Assembly: GCA_015056175.1 (NCBI GenBank)
Contig: SVGT01000014.1
Location: forward strand, 1 to 45,848
Direction of reading: 5' to 3'
DNA: 45,848 nt
Source of the DNA: Clostridiales bacterium
Lineage (GTDB): Bacteria; Bacillota; Clostridia; Christensenellales; Aristaeellaceae
The translations under genes and the position numbers were made by a program. The notes beneath the pieces were generated by a model, which was given only the letters and a program-made list of their open reading frames with translations, searched no databases and was not told the origin of the DNA. This document shows, piece after piece, positions 33,976-42,588 of the stretch. How positions within the stretch are numbered: the first letter of the stretch is position 1; each line of letters opens with the position of its first letter.

Positions 33976-35442
33976 TCACACGCTTTTTCTGCATTCCGCC
34001 CGGCATTCAAACACTCTGGGCCAGGGAAGGGAAAGCGTTGCATCCAGGGGCATACTGCGGAGGAAGGGGATCTCGTCCATCGCTTCCCCGGCCAGCTTTT
34101 GCAGCGCCAGATCTCCCCCTTGCTTATCCCGAAGCGCCATGGCGTCCTCGCCCAGGGCGGTAAGATACCTGCGCAGCCTTGCACGGACAACGCCCTCATA
34201 CAGGCAATCGTCCAGGATCCTCTCCCACAAAAAGCACTCGTTCCTTACGCCGGAAAGGGCGTCCGACAGCATCTGCGCAACAATGGTGCCCAGTGCATTG
34301 CAGGAAGTGTTCCATGCACTGTAGCCCCACAGTTTGTCAAGCCCCATCACGTCGTCCGTCGATTGCAAAATGCCCGGCAGACCTCCGTTTGCCACCGTCA
34401 GATCCAGAAGATAGCAATGCTTTCCCTGCGCGGCAAGCTGCGCCATCTGCACGGCAAACCGTCTGCGCATATCCTCATCGTCCGTTTCCTGCACGTCGTC
34501 CGTCATGTCCTTTTGGCCCATTTCGTCCGGCGACAGGATGCACAGCACCTGCTGCGCTTCCGAAACAGGGACTACATCGATCCCGGCATAGGCCAGATAG
34601 CTTTTCAGATTTTCGCAGAAAGGCCTGTCCTCATACCGGGCCACAAAAGTGCCCTCATCGCCCCGCAGATAGCAGACTGCCGCCTGCATGCGCAGCTTTT
34701 TCTCCCGGGCTACGGCGCAAAGCAGCGCCATCACGCCGCCCTCGTCCGCACCGTTGTGCAGATACACGTTTTCACAGCCCTGGGCGTGCTGCAGCAGCTC
34801 TTCCTGCTCCAGACGGTGCAAGCCGTATTCCTGCGCATCCTCCTGCAAAAGCATCAGGCTGTCAAAAAACCCCTCCCGCGCCATCTCCACGCAGGCACGG
34901 TTGACCGTATGGTTACGGCGGCGGACGGAAAGGTAGTGAGAAAGCAGCTCCTTAGGCAGCTGCGCTGTCACCTGTTCCAGGGCTTCCCGATCCTCCCGGC
35001 TGCCCGTGAGCCTGGCTTTATGGGCAAGCCGGCAGTACAGCGTCATGTTGTTGTAATGCACAAGATCGCTTTGGCTCAGCGTGCTGATGGACGCGCGCAT
35101 GATCACGCTGAAGGCGTGCACCTGCATGGCAGGATACTGCTTTTTCAGTTCCCGGATCAGTTTGAGGCGGGCAAGCGCCGCAGCCTGATCCGTACCGCTC
35201 ATGCTGCGGGACTGAAGCAGACCGCCGTAGCACAATTGATCCACCGCCAGAATGATGCACGCATCCTCCCCCGCATGCGCGCGCAGAAATGCTTCCGCCT
35301 GCGCATAGGGATAGGCGCTCTTATAGTCCTTCCCGGGAAGATCGCAAGGCACACAAACGCCAACCCCTGCCGCATTTGCCAATTGCACGGGGAAGGAATA
35401 GGTGCAGGGGCGGTCGTCCAGAGGGAGATAAACGTATCGCAT
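33976..35442 (-). CDS. DUF4127 family protein
   Basis: The product is 488 residues, cytoplasmic by composition, with no signal peptide. It begins MRYVYLPLDDRPCTYSFP, the conserved opening of the DUF4127 family, followed by ILAVDQLCYGGLLQSRS, an ISTLSQSD segment, HNGADEGGVMALL, LLDLTVANGGLPGIL and GYSAWNTSCNALGT. Conserved acidic and His/Asn positions suggest an enzyme, but no reaction has been established that I know of. The ATG at 35440-35442 follows AAGGAGCAACAC, 10 bases after the TIM-barrel gene, so the two form one operon. A 7-pair inverted repeat (33968-33974 with 33993-33999) overlaps its 3' end without a U-tract. Confidence 0.88.
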   Translation of the reverse strand: MRYVYLPLDDRPCTYSFPVQLANAAGVGVCVPCDLPGKDYKSAYPYAQAEAFLRAHAGEDACIILAVDQLCYGGLLQSRSMSGTDQAAALARLKLIRELKKQYPAMQVHAFSVIMRASISTLSQSDLVHYNNMTLYCRLAHKARLTGSREDREALEQVTAQLPKELLSHYLSVRRRNHTVNRACVEMAREGFFDSLMLLQEDAQEYGLHRLEQEELLQHAQGCENVYLHNGADEGGVMALLCAVAREKKLRMQAAVCYLRGDEGTFVARYEDRPFCENLKSYLAYAGIDVVPVSEAQQVLCILSPDEMGQKDMTDDVQETDDEDMRRRFAVQMAQLAAQGKHCYLLDLTVANGGLPGILQSTDDVMGLDKLWGYSAWNTSCNALGTIVAQMLSDALSGVRNECFLWERILDDCLYEGVVRARLRRYLTALGEDAMALRDKQGGDLALQKLAGEAMDEIPFLRSMPLDATLSLPWPRVFECRAECRKSV

Positions 35443-35452
35443 GTGTTGCTCC

Positions 35453-36139
35453 TTACAGTTCATCAATGGCCTTGCGGAAGGCGCTGACGGCGTCAAACAC
35501 GCTCTTTGCGCTTTCGCCCGTCACCACGGCGCCCACCATCAAGCCCTTAACGCCCAATCCGTGCAGCACATGCACGTCCTGCGGCAGCACGCGCCGCTGG
35601 GTGGGCACCACCACGGGCAGGAAGGTGTTTTCCGTCAGCGCACGATATTTGCACAGATCGCGGAAGGTCAGCGGCATGCCGTACTCGCTGCCCGGCATGA
35701 TGGACGCTTCCAGGATCTTCGCGCCGCAATAGCGGAAGGCGCGCACCTCATCCATGGAATAGGTGCCGTCTGCCGCCGCCATCAATTCCTGAGGGATATC
35801 CCGCACACACAGCGGCGCGTGATGCCCATACAGGGAGAGGAAGGAAAAATCAAAATCCCGGAGAGCGTCCATTTCGCCCCGCACGGTTTCCGCATCGGCG
35901 CCCAGCACCACGCCCATGGGCGCATCGGTCAAATGCAGCATCTCATGCAGCACCTTTTCGTTCTCCCGAAGGGAACCGAAGGAATTGCCGCTGGCCCGGT
36001 GCAAAAGATTCACGTGCACCTTGACCACGTCCGCGCCCGCGTCCAGCGCAGCGCGCATCACGTCAATATCGTTGATAGGCATGCTCATGATCAGCGTCAT
36101 TTTATTTTCAGCCAAGGCAGACGAAAGCTTTTTTCTCAT
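35453..36139 (-). CDS. TIM-barrel protein, possibly a sugar-phosphate enzyme
   Basis: The product is 228 residues. Alternating strand/helix segments fit a small TIM barrel: LIMSMPIND, VVKVHVNLLH, GVVLGADAETV, FSFLSLYGHH, KILEASIMPGSEYGM, FLPVVVPTQRRV and GLMVGAVVTGES. The last resembles the phosphate-binding turns of NanE/ThiG/Rpe-type barrels. I cannot name a family or substrate. The start is most likely the ATG at 36137-36139 (GGAG 10 bases upstream); an ATG 21 bases earlier lacks a ribosome site. It leads an operon with the DUF4127 gene behind an operator-like promoter, which suggests inducible catabolism. Confidence 0.7.
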   Translation of the reverse strand: MRKKLSSALAENKMTLIMSMPINDIDVMRAALDAGADVVKVHVNLLHRASGNSFGSLRENEKVLHEMLHLTDAPMGVVLGADAETVRGEMDALRDFDFSFLSLYGHHAPLCVRDIPQELMAAADGTYSMDEVRAFRYCGAKILEASIMPGSEYGMPLTFRDLCKYRALTENTFLPVVVPTQRRVLPQDVHVLHGLGVKGLMVGAVVTGESAKSVFDAVSAFRKAIDEL

Positions 36140-36169
36140 ATTCTCATCGCTCCATCGCATGTTTTTTGC

Positions 36170-36205
36170 TACCAAAATGGTAACGGATATCCATGTAAAA
36201 GTCAA
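36170..36205 (-). promoter_or_regulatory. Promoter with overlapping palindrome for the TIM-barrel/DUF4127 operon
   Basis: -35 TTGACT (36200-36205), 17-base spacer, -10 TACCAT (36177-36182). A palindrome TACCA-AAA-TGGTA (36170-36182) covers the -10, a place where a bound repressor would block the polymerase. Confidence 0.65.
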
Positions 36206-36207
36206 GC

Positions 36208-36230
36208 AAAACCCCGGCAAAATGCCGGGG
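36208..36230 (-). terminator. Intrinsic terminator after the S9 peptidase pair
   Basis: A perfect CCCCGGC/GCCGGGG stem (36212-36218 and 36224-36230) with a 5-base loop, followed by TTTT on the minus strand. It starts 6 bases past the stop. Confidence 0.9.
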
Positions 36231-36236
36231 CAAAGA

Positions 36237-38156
36237 TCATTTGAGGTAGGTATCAAACCACTTGAGCATTTCTTCCAGACGGCCGATGCGCCCCTTGGGA
36301 CGGCCCGAGCGGCTCAACTCGTGATTTTCGTCGCTGAACAGGCACAGCCTGGTGGGCACGCCAAAGCGGGCCAGCGCCTGATGCATCTGGATGCCCTCGC
36401 TCATCCAGCAGCGGAAGTCATGATCCGAATGGATAAACAGCGTGGGCGTTTTGCACTTGTCGGCATATTTGAGGGGCGAATGGAACCAGAACTTGTCAAA
36501 GTCCTGCCAGGGATCGGTTTCCATCTGGGACAGATTGTGCAAGTGTCCAATATCCGTAGTCAGACACTTGGTCACATAATTGGAAATGGAGCGCTGGGAG
36601 CAGGCCGCCTTGAAGCGGTCGGTATGGCCGATGATCCAGTTGGTCATGAATCCGCCGTAGCTGCCGCCCAGCACGCCCAGGCGCTCTTCATCCAGCGCCT
36701 TTTCGCGGCGCAGCACCTCGTCGGTAAAGTCCATCACGTCCTCATAATCGATGGTGCCAAGCTTGCCCGTCACGTCCGCAAACTCGCTTCCCCGGCCGGA
36801 GGAGCCGCGGGGATTGCAGAAGAACACGATGTATCCCGCCGCCGCATAGGCCTGCATTTCATGGTTGAAGCCGGCGTTGTAGCGGGCCTTGGGGCCGCCG
36901 TGGATCTCAAGCAGACCGGGATACTTCTTGTCGGGGTCAAAGCCGTGAGGTCGGAGAATGAACCCGTCCAGATCGATCCCGGCACGGTTCTTGAAGGTGA
37001 AGCATTCCAGCGCGGGGATATGATGGCCTTCTGCATAGGCGTCGTTGATGTGGCTCACCTGCACGCACTTGCCGTCGAGCACGGCATACAGCTCCTGCAA
37101 ACCGTTTTCCGCTTCGCCCGCAAAGAGCACCTGACTGTTTTTCACATCAAAGCTCATCACCGCCATGTTGCTTGGCAGCGGGATCTCCTTAAGCGCGCCG
37201 TCCTTTTCCATCTCGCACAGACGGGAGGCACTGTAGTGATCGTGGCAGATGTAGATTTTGTCGCCATCCTTCACAACGCCGGAAAAGGCCACGTTTTCAT
37301 CCTTGAGGGGGATCAATTGCTTATTGATCAGATCATAGCGATAGGGCAAAGAATTGGAGTGGCTGTCATGGAAGGGATTGTGGGTCAAAAGCACCTGACC
37401 GCCGTTCATAAACAGCACCTGGCCCACGCTCATCTCTTTGGGCTCCAGGATGGTTTTGATCTCTTCCGTTTCCAGATTGAGCAGGAACAGGCCGCTCTCC
37501 CGCTTGCGCCGGCCGATCAAGTCGGAACCCGAAAACGCCACATACTTTCCGCAGGAGGATACAGAGGCAGAGCCCACCTCAAAGGGAGGATGGGTGAGCT
37601 GCTTAACCTCGCCGGATGCAAAATCATACCGCATCAGCACGGAGCGCCTGCCGTTTGCAAAGCCGCGGCCGTTGAACCAGAAGGGGATTTCGTCAAACAC
37701 CTGATACCCTTTCTTTTCCTTCTTGTCCGCTTCTTCCGCATCTTCAGTCATGTTCTTGCTGCCGCGGAAAATCATCCTGCCCTCACGTACGTCCAGCACT
37801 TCGCCAACGCGCTCAGGCACGGTAAAGGCCTCCTGCGCTTCGCCGCCGTGAATACAGATACGGAAAAAGCTGCTTTCGGGCTTGTTTTTTTCTTTGTCAG
37901 CAGGCTTTCTTGCGGAGGTGAGGATCAGATTCTCATCATCCTCCCAGTAGGAAATGCGGTCGCTTCCGCCTGCTGTCAGCCGGCGGCAGGTATGGCTTGC
38001 CGCGTCATACAGCCAGATGTTGCTGTCATAGCCGTTCTTCTTTTCGTCGGCTGTGCTGACCACAAAGGCCGCATACGCGCCGGAGGGAGAAAATTTGACA
38101 CCCGACAGGGTGGAAAAATCAAATAGATCACGGATCTCAACGTTCTTTTTATCCAT
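36237..38156 (-). CDS. S9 family peptidase (acylaminoacyl-peptidase/oligopeptidase-like), copy A
   Basis: The product is 639 residues. An N-terminal beta-propeller (about 1-390) precedes an alpha/beta-hydrolase domain. The triad is readable: Ser499 in GGSYGG, Asp580 in HSDHDFRC and His612 in ENHELSRSG. There is no signal peptide, so it probably trims imported peptides in the cytoplasm. The oxyanion region EIHGGPKARYN and FFCNPRGSSGRG are typical. I chose the ATG at 38154-38156 (GGAGG 9 bases upstream), 8 bases inside copy B. It is a clear paralogue of copy B, with near-identical stretches such as NWIIGHTDRFKAACSQRSI. Confidence 0.92.
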   Translation of the reverse strand: MDKKNVEIRDLFDFSTLSGVKFSPSGAYAAFVVSTADEKKNGYDSNIWLYDAASHTCRRLTAGGSDRISYWEDDENLILTSARKPADKEKNKPESSFFRICIHGGEAQEAFTVPERVGEVLDVREGRMIFRGSKNMTEDAEEADKKEKKGYQVFDEIPFWFNGRGFANGRRSVLMRYDFASGEVKQLTHPPFEVGSASVSSCGKYVAFSGSDLIGRRKRESGLFLLNLETEEIKTILEPKEMSVGQVLFMNGGQVLLTHNPFHDSHSNSLPYRYDLINKQLIPLKDENVAFSGVVKDGDKIYICHDHYSASRLCEMEKDGALKEIPLPSNMAVMSFDVKNSQVLFAGEAENGLQELYAVLDGKCVQVSHINDAYAEGHHIPALECFTFKNRAGIDLDGFILRPHGFDPDKKYPGLLEIHGGPKARYNAGFNHEMQAYAAAGYIVFFCNPRGSSGRGSEFADVTGKLGTIDYEDVMDFTDEVLRREKALDEERLGVLGGSYGGFMTNWIIGHTDRFKAACSQRSISNYVTKCLTTDIGHLHNLSQMETDPWQDFDKFWFHSPLKYADKCKTPTLFIHSDHDFRCWMSEGIQMHQALARFGVPTRLCLFSDENHELSRSGRPKGRIGRLEEMLKWFDTYLK

Positions 38157-40131
38157 TTTCATTCTCCTCCTTCAGATACTTGGCAAACCAATCCTTCATT
38201 TCGGTCAGGCGGCTGATGCGGTTGTCCGGACGGCCGGAGCGGCTCAGTTCGTGGGTTTCGTCTGCAAACAGGCAAAGCCTTGTAGGCACGTCATGCATCT
38301 TCAGCGCCGTAAACATCTGGATACCTTCCACCATCCAGCAGCGGAAGTCATGGTCGGAATGGATGAACAGCGTGGGCGTAACCGCCTTGTCCGCATACTT
38401 GAGGGGCGATACATCCCACAGCGCATGCACATCCTCATGGGTAGTGGTTTTGTGCTGCGCAGGGGTAAAGGTAGCGCCGATATCGGTGGTAAACTCAAAG
38501 GAGATCCAGTTAGCAATGGAGCGCTGGGAGCAGGCCGCCTTGAAGCGGTCGGTGTGGCCGATGATCCAGTTGGTCATGTAGCCGCCGTAGCTGCCGCCCA
38601 GCACGCCCAGACGCTGTGCATCGATATCCGGCGTGATGGCAAGCACATGGTCGCAAAACGCCATCAGATCCTCATAATCGATGCTGCCGTAGCGGCCCCA
38701 GATATCCGCAAAGGCGTCGCCCTTACCGTCGCTGCCGCGGGGATTGCAGAAGAACACGAAGTAGCCTTCCGAGGCAAAATACTGCATCTCGTGGAAGAAG
38801 TTATCGCCAAAGGCCGTGCGCGGGCCGCCGTGGATCTCATACAGCGCAGGATACTTTTTCCCTTCCACATAATCGATGGGCTTCATGATCCAGCCGTCGA
38901 TCTCAATGCCGTCCGCATTTACAAAGGGCACATATTCGGGCACAGCCACATAATGATCCTTCAGCGCGTCCGAGGTATTTGTGATCTGCACATCGTCCAC
39001 AAAGATCTCGTTCATGCCCTCTGCAGACAGGATGTTGAAGGCCCACTTGCCGCCGCATTCGTCAAAGGCGTCCACGCCGTGGGGGAACACCCGGTCCTCA
39101 TGCACGCAGCCGCATGCATCCGCATGGCACAGCACGTTTTTGTAGCCGTCCAAACGGATAAAGTAGAAATCCTCCCCGATCATCTTGCAGGAGTAGCCGC
39201 CGCCCATGCGCACGTCGGTGTTCACATGGCCCATGGCGGGGATGATGGGCGTATCGCCAAAGTCCCGGATATCGCCGGTTTCCAGATCCAGCACATAGAG
39301 CTGGCCGCTCTGGTTTTTCCCGTACACATCCTCCCGGGAGGCGCACAGCAGCGCTTCCTTTTCGTTGCGGAAATAGGCGTAAGAAATGCGGATGGCGCCG
39401 GGTTCCAGGACGGTCTTCGTTTCGCCGGATGCAGTATCGTACAGATACAGACCGGAATCCCGGTTAAGCTTCTTGCCCGTCACCGGTACGCCGGTAAACA
39501 GGATGCGCGTGCCGTCCGTGGTGGTAAAGAACACGTCAAAATCCGTACCCGTCACAGGCTTTGCCTGACCCTGCCTATCGCACAGGTACAGCACATTGCG
39601 GATGCCGTCGGTAAAACCGCGGCCGTTAAACCAGAAGGGCGTTTCCTCCAGCGCACGGTAGGCAGGGGCGGTATATTCCTTCAGCTGTTTGTCAAAATCC
39701 TCGGCGTCCTTGTCGGGATAGTGCGTATCCACCCGGGCCACGGTATAGAAGCTTCCGTCGTCCAGCATGTTCAGCGCGCCCGCCCAGATAGGCAGTTCAA
39801 AGGCGCGCACAGCTTCGCCGCCTTCGGGAGAGATCTCGTAGAATACGGAAAAAACTTCCCGCTTAGCTGCGCGGTCCTTGTCCGCCTTTTCACGCATGGC
39901 AGAAAAGAGCAGCGTATTTTCCTTGGTCCACACAAAGCCGTTGCCGTCGCCGCCGGCGGTCAGGCGGATGGTTTTTCCGTTTTCCTTCAGCACATACAGA
40001 TCGCTTTCATAGCCCTTTTTGTCAGCCTTCACCTTTTTCAGGGTATAGGCCAGGTACTTTCCGTCGGGAGAAAACTGGGGTGATCCCGCAAACTGCATTT
40101 CACAAAACTTTTCGGCAGTGATCTTATTCAT
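38149..40131 (-). CDS. S9 family peptidase (acylaminoacyl-peptidase/oligopeptidase-like), copy B
   Basis: The product is 660 residues with the same layout as copy A: a beta-propeller (about 1-400), then the hydrolase domain with Ser514 in GGSYGG, Asp595 in HSDHDFRC and His627 in ETHELSRSG. Cytoplasmic, no signal peptide. The propeller halves have diverged from copy A much more than the catalytic halves, which suggests different peptide-length or sequence preference. The ATG is at 40129-40131 with AAAGGA 10 bases upstream. First gene of the two-gene unit. Confidence 0.92.
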   Translation of the reverse strand: MNKITAEKFCEMQFAGSPQFSPDGKYLAYTLKKVKADKKGYESDLYVLKENGKTIRLTAGGDGNGFVWTKENTLLFSAMREKADKDRAAKREVFSVFYEISPEGGEAVRAFELPIWAGALNMLDDGSFYTVARVDTHYPDKDAEDFDKQLKEYTAPAYRALEETPFWFNGRGFTDGIRNVLYLCDRQGQAKPVTGTDFDVFFTTTDGTRILFTGVPVTGKKLNRDSGLYLYDTASGETKTVLEPGAIRISYAYFRNEKEALLCASREDVYGKNQSGQLYVLDLETGDIRDFGDTPIIPAMGHVNTDVRMGGGYSCKMIGEDFYFIRLDGYKNVLCHADACGCVHEDRVFPHGVDAFDECGGKWAFNILSAEGMNEIFVDDVQITNTSDALKDHYVAVPEYVPFVNADGIEIDGWIMKPIDYVEGKKYPALYEIHGGPRTAFGDNFFHEMQYFASEGYFVFFCNPRGSDGKGDAFADIWGRYGSIDYEDLMAFCDHVLAITPDIDAQRLGVLGGSYGGYMTNWIIGHTDRFKAACSQRSIANWISFEFTTDIGATFTPAQHKTTTHEDVHALWDVSPLKYADKAVTPTLFIHSDHDFRCWMVEGIQMFTALKMHDVPTRLCLFADETHELSRSGRPDNRISRLTEMKDWFAKYLKEENENG

Positions 40132-40176
40132 ACTTCACGCATCCTTTCGTGCAAATATACAGGATATGATGCACCC

Positions 40177-40205
40177 ATTATACATGCCCGGCCTCCCCTT
40201 CGCAA
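40177..40205 (-). promoter_or_regulatory. Promoter of the S9 peptidase pair
   Basis: -35 TTGCGA (40200-40205), 17-base spacer, -10 TATAAT (40177-40182). The spacer from 40206 to about 40298 shows nothing else that I can support. Confidence 0.7.
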
Positions 40206-40298
40206 GCAATCCCGTTTTTTACAACAGAAAAAATACAGCGCCCGTTATTTCACGCCGGACGCCTTCTTTATGCCACGCTCCTGCGATCCTCCCAACGC

Positions 40299-40333
40299 AA
40301 AAAGAAAAGCCCTTGATAGAATCAAGGACTTTT
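40299..40333 (-). terminator. Intrinsic terminator after the AraC regulator gene
   Basis: A 13-position stem (40305-40317 with 40321-40333, one mismatch) around a 3-base loop, followed by C and TTTTT on the minus strand, about 42 bases after the stop. Confidence 0.85.
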
Positions 40334-40374
40334 ATTGGTGGCTCCGATCTGACTTAAACAAGATATCCTTTCCC

Positions 40375-42495
40375 TTACCCGTCTGCCTCGTCCGTTTCTT
40401 CCGCATTCAAGTCAGGCATCTGCCGGTATTCCTGCACCTTGCAGCCCACATACCTGAGGAAAGCGCGCCGGAAAGAATAATCGTTTTCATATCCCACCAT
40501 CTGCGCAATGGCAGGGATCTTGAGCGAAGGATCCTGCAGCAGCAGTTTGGCCTTATCCATGCGGCACTTGATCAGGTAAGACGAGAATGTAAGTCCGGTC
40601 AGGTTGCGGATGCTTTTGTTGATGGTATTGGCGCTCAGGCCAAACCGATCCTGCAGCACGGTAATCCCCATGTTGACGTCATCAAAGTGAAGATCGATAT
40701 AGGATACGATACTCCTGTCCACATCCGCGGCCGGCTCCTGATGCTGCTGGCTGATGCTGCAGACTTCGACAATCGCTTCATGGAGCAACTCCCACATCTC
40801 ATCATACGTTTCGCCGCGTCCGATCTGCTGAAGCAGGGGCGATACGCGCTCCTCCGCAGCCATTTCCAGCGCGCATCTGCCCACGTCCGAGGACAGGCGA
40901 TGGAACAGGGGCATCATATCGCTTCCCGCCATCTCGTAGGCCGCAAGGCGACGGTAATTTTCCGTTTGCAATTCCCGGAAGATCCCATCTGCAACAGCCA
41001 TTTTCCCCTGACGGATCGCCTGCAGCAGCTGGCTTTCCCAGTCAAAGGGGAAGTAATACCGGGATGCGCCGTATCCGGACAGATACTGCCGTTTATCCTG
41101 CGCAGACTGATAGGAAATGCTGATGCCGATCAGCCCTGTGGAAAGATCGCCTGCAAACACATGCCCGTTCCAATGCTGCTGGGCCACATAATCCATCACC
41201 TGTCTGGAAACCGCATGAAGCGCACCCGCATCCTTGGAACCGATAGCAAGAATAATACTCTTATCCAGCGCCTCAACGATCTCATGGCACACATTCTCCG
41301 TTTTTTCCACAGTACGCCGCAATCCGTCGATCACGTCATAGCGAATAAAGTGATTGTCCCCATCGGAAAAAATCAGCACGCGCACAGCCATATCTTCCCG
41401 AAAAGGAACGTCATGCTCCACTTCTCTTGCGGTACCGAAATAGCCTGCCAGCAGCTGGCGTATGGCCTCAGCACGGCGGCTTTCCTTCAGTTTCTTTACC
41501 ATGCTGTCGATAGAATCGCCAATAGCACGGTATGCGTTGGGGGATGTGCTGACGGGCGTCAGCTTTTTGAGCAATTGCTGTACGGGATGATAGGTGATTG
41601 CAGACAGCAGCACAGACGCTACGACAGCCAGCAGCAGCATCAGGAAATATCCCAATGCATTTTCGCGGATAAAGCCGGGATCGATGTAGATCACCGCGTC
41701 ATCGATCAGGAATTCCGCCGTCCATCCCGCACGAATGACGGATACCGAAGCCTGGGTGTATTCCGCTTCATCCCATCCGCTTCCGCAGCGCATGATTTCT
41801 GATCCGGTTTTTTCGCTGAGGATCCGCATACCCACAATGCTTTGCGGCAGCATTTTCTTAATGCTTTTTACAATATTGTCCGAATTGAATGTGGTACACA
41901 GAAATATGCGACAAGCGTTTGCACTGCCCACCTTGAGAGGAATGGCAAACACCGTGTTCTTGCCAAAGTAGCTGTTCCCGTTTTCATCCGTCCACTCAAG
42001 CTGAGTAGCCGTTTTGAGCTGTTCTATTTCCTCCAGTACCGGCCGGCACAGATCTCTGGGTAATCCGATGCTGCGCAAATAGTATTCCACTGAGCACCAC
42101 TGCGTTTTGCTGACCGCCAGCCCGCGTCCCTTGAAATACACCGTGCGGGAGCCGATCACATCCCCCGTGGATACGTCAAACAGAAAATCCTCCATGATCT
42201 CGGATTTTCTCAGGTACGTGAACTGATCGTCAAACACGGTCGTATCCGAATTGAGCTTGATCGCCCAGGAGGAGTTGCGCACGCGCTCACCCAGTGTAAT
42301 CTCGTCCTGAATCAGTCCGTCCAGATAGCTCCGAACGTTTTCCATAGCCTGCGCATTGGCTTCCTCTGTACGCGCATTGCTGCGCTCTATTTCCCTTTTC
42401 AAGGTAAAGCCAAAGATGCTGACCTCCACAATCAGGATTGCGGCCATGTACATAAACAGCAAACTGATAAAGGTACGGTTCTTCCATCTGTTCAT
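40375..42495 (-). CDS. Membrane-anchored AraC family transcriptional regulator
   Basis: The product is 706 residues. One membrane helix (about 9-32), an extracytoplasmic sensor region (about 33-270), a second helix (LGYFLMLLLAVVASVLLSA, about 275-297), a cytoplasmic linker, and a C-terminal two-helix-turn-helix AraC domain (about the last 100 residues, with GITVLQDRFGLSANTINKSI and IPAIAQMVGYENDYSFRRAF). This is the architecture of regulators beside LplB/LplC sugar importers in Firmicutes: the outer domain senses a carbohydrate and the HTH activates the transporter. It lies just downstream of the solute-binding protein gene. The ATG at 42493-42495 is 11 bases after GGAGG; a TTG one codon earlier is also possible. 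Confidence 0.9.
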   Translation of the reverse strand: MNRWKNRTFISLLFMYMAAILIVEVSIFGFTLKREIERSNARTEEANAQAMENVRSYLDGLIQDEITLGERVRNSSWAIKLNSDTTVFDDQFTYLRKSEIMEDFLFDVSTGDVIGSRTVYFKGRGLAVSKTQWCSVEYYLRSIGLPRDLCRPVLEEIEQLKTATQLEWTDENGNSYFGKNTVFAIPLKVGSANACRIFLCTTFNSDNIVKSIKKMLPQSIVGMRILSEKTGSEIMRCGSGWDEAEYTQASVSVIRAGWTAEFLIDDAVIYIDPGFIRENALGYFLMLLLAVVASVLLSAITYHPVQQLLKKLTPVSTSPNAYRAIGDSIDSMVKKLKESRRAEAIRQLLAGYFGTAREVEHDVPFREDMAVRVLIFSDGDNHFIRYDVIDGLRRTVEKTENVCHEIVEALDKSIILAIGSKDAGALHAVSRQVMDYVAQQHWNGHVFAGDLSTGLIGISISYQSAQDKRQYLSGYGASRYYFPFDWESQLLQAIRQGKMAVADGIFRELQTENYRRLAAYEMAGSDMMPLFHRLSSDVGRCALEMAAEERVSPLLQQIGRGETYDEMWELLHEAIVEVCSISQQHQEPAADVDRSIVSYIDLHFDDVNMGITVLQDRFGLSANTINKSIRNLTGLTFSSYLIKCRMDKAKLLLQDPSLKIPAIAQMVGYENDYSFRRAFLRYVGCKVQEYRQMPDLNAEETDEADG

Positions 42496-42520
42496 CAAAT
42501 CGTGCGCCTCCAGAAACGCA

Positions 42521-42556
42521 CGCAAGACTGGCGCCCGCAAAGAACGCCAGTCTGCG
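42521..42556 (-). other. Stem-loop after the solute-binding protein gene
   Basis: AGACTGGCG (42525-42533) pairs with CGCCAGTCT (42545-42553), extended by CGC/GCG with a one-base bulge. No U-tract follows on the minus strand. It fits a 3'-protecting or partial-termination hairpin between the solute-binding protein and AraC cistrons. Confidence 0.6.
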
Positions 42557-42588
42557 TAGGTTTAGTTTAAGCGAATGGTGATTTCAGC

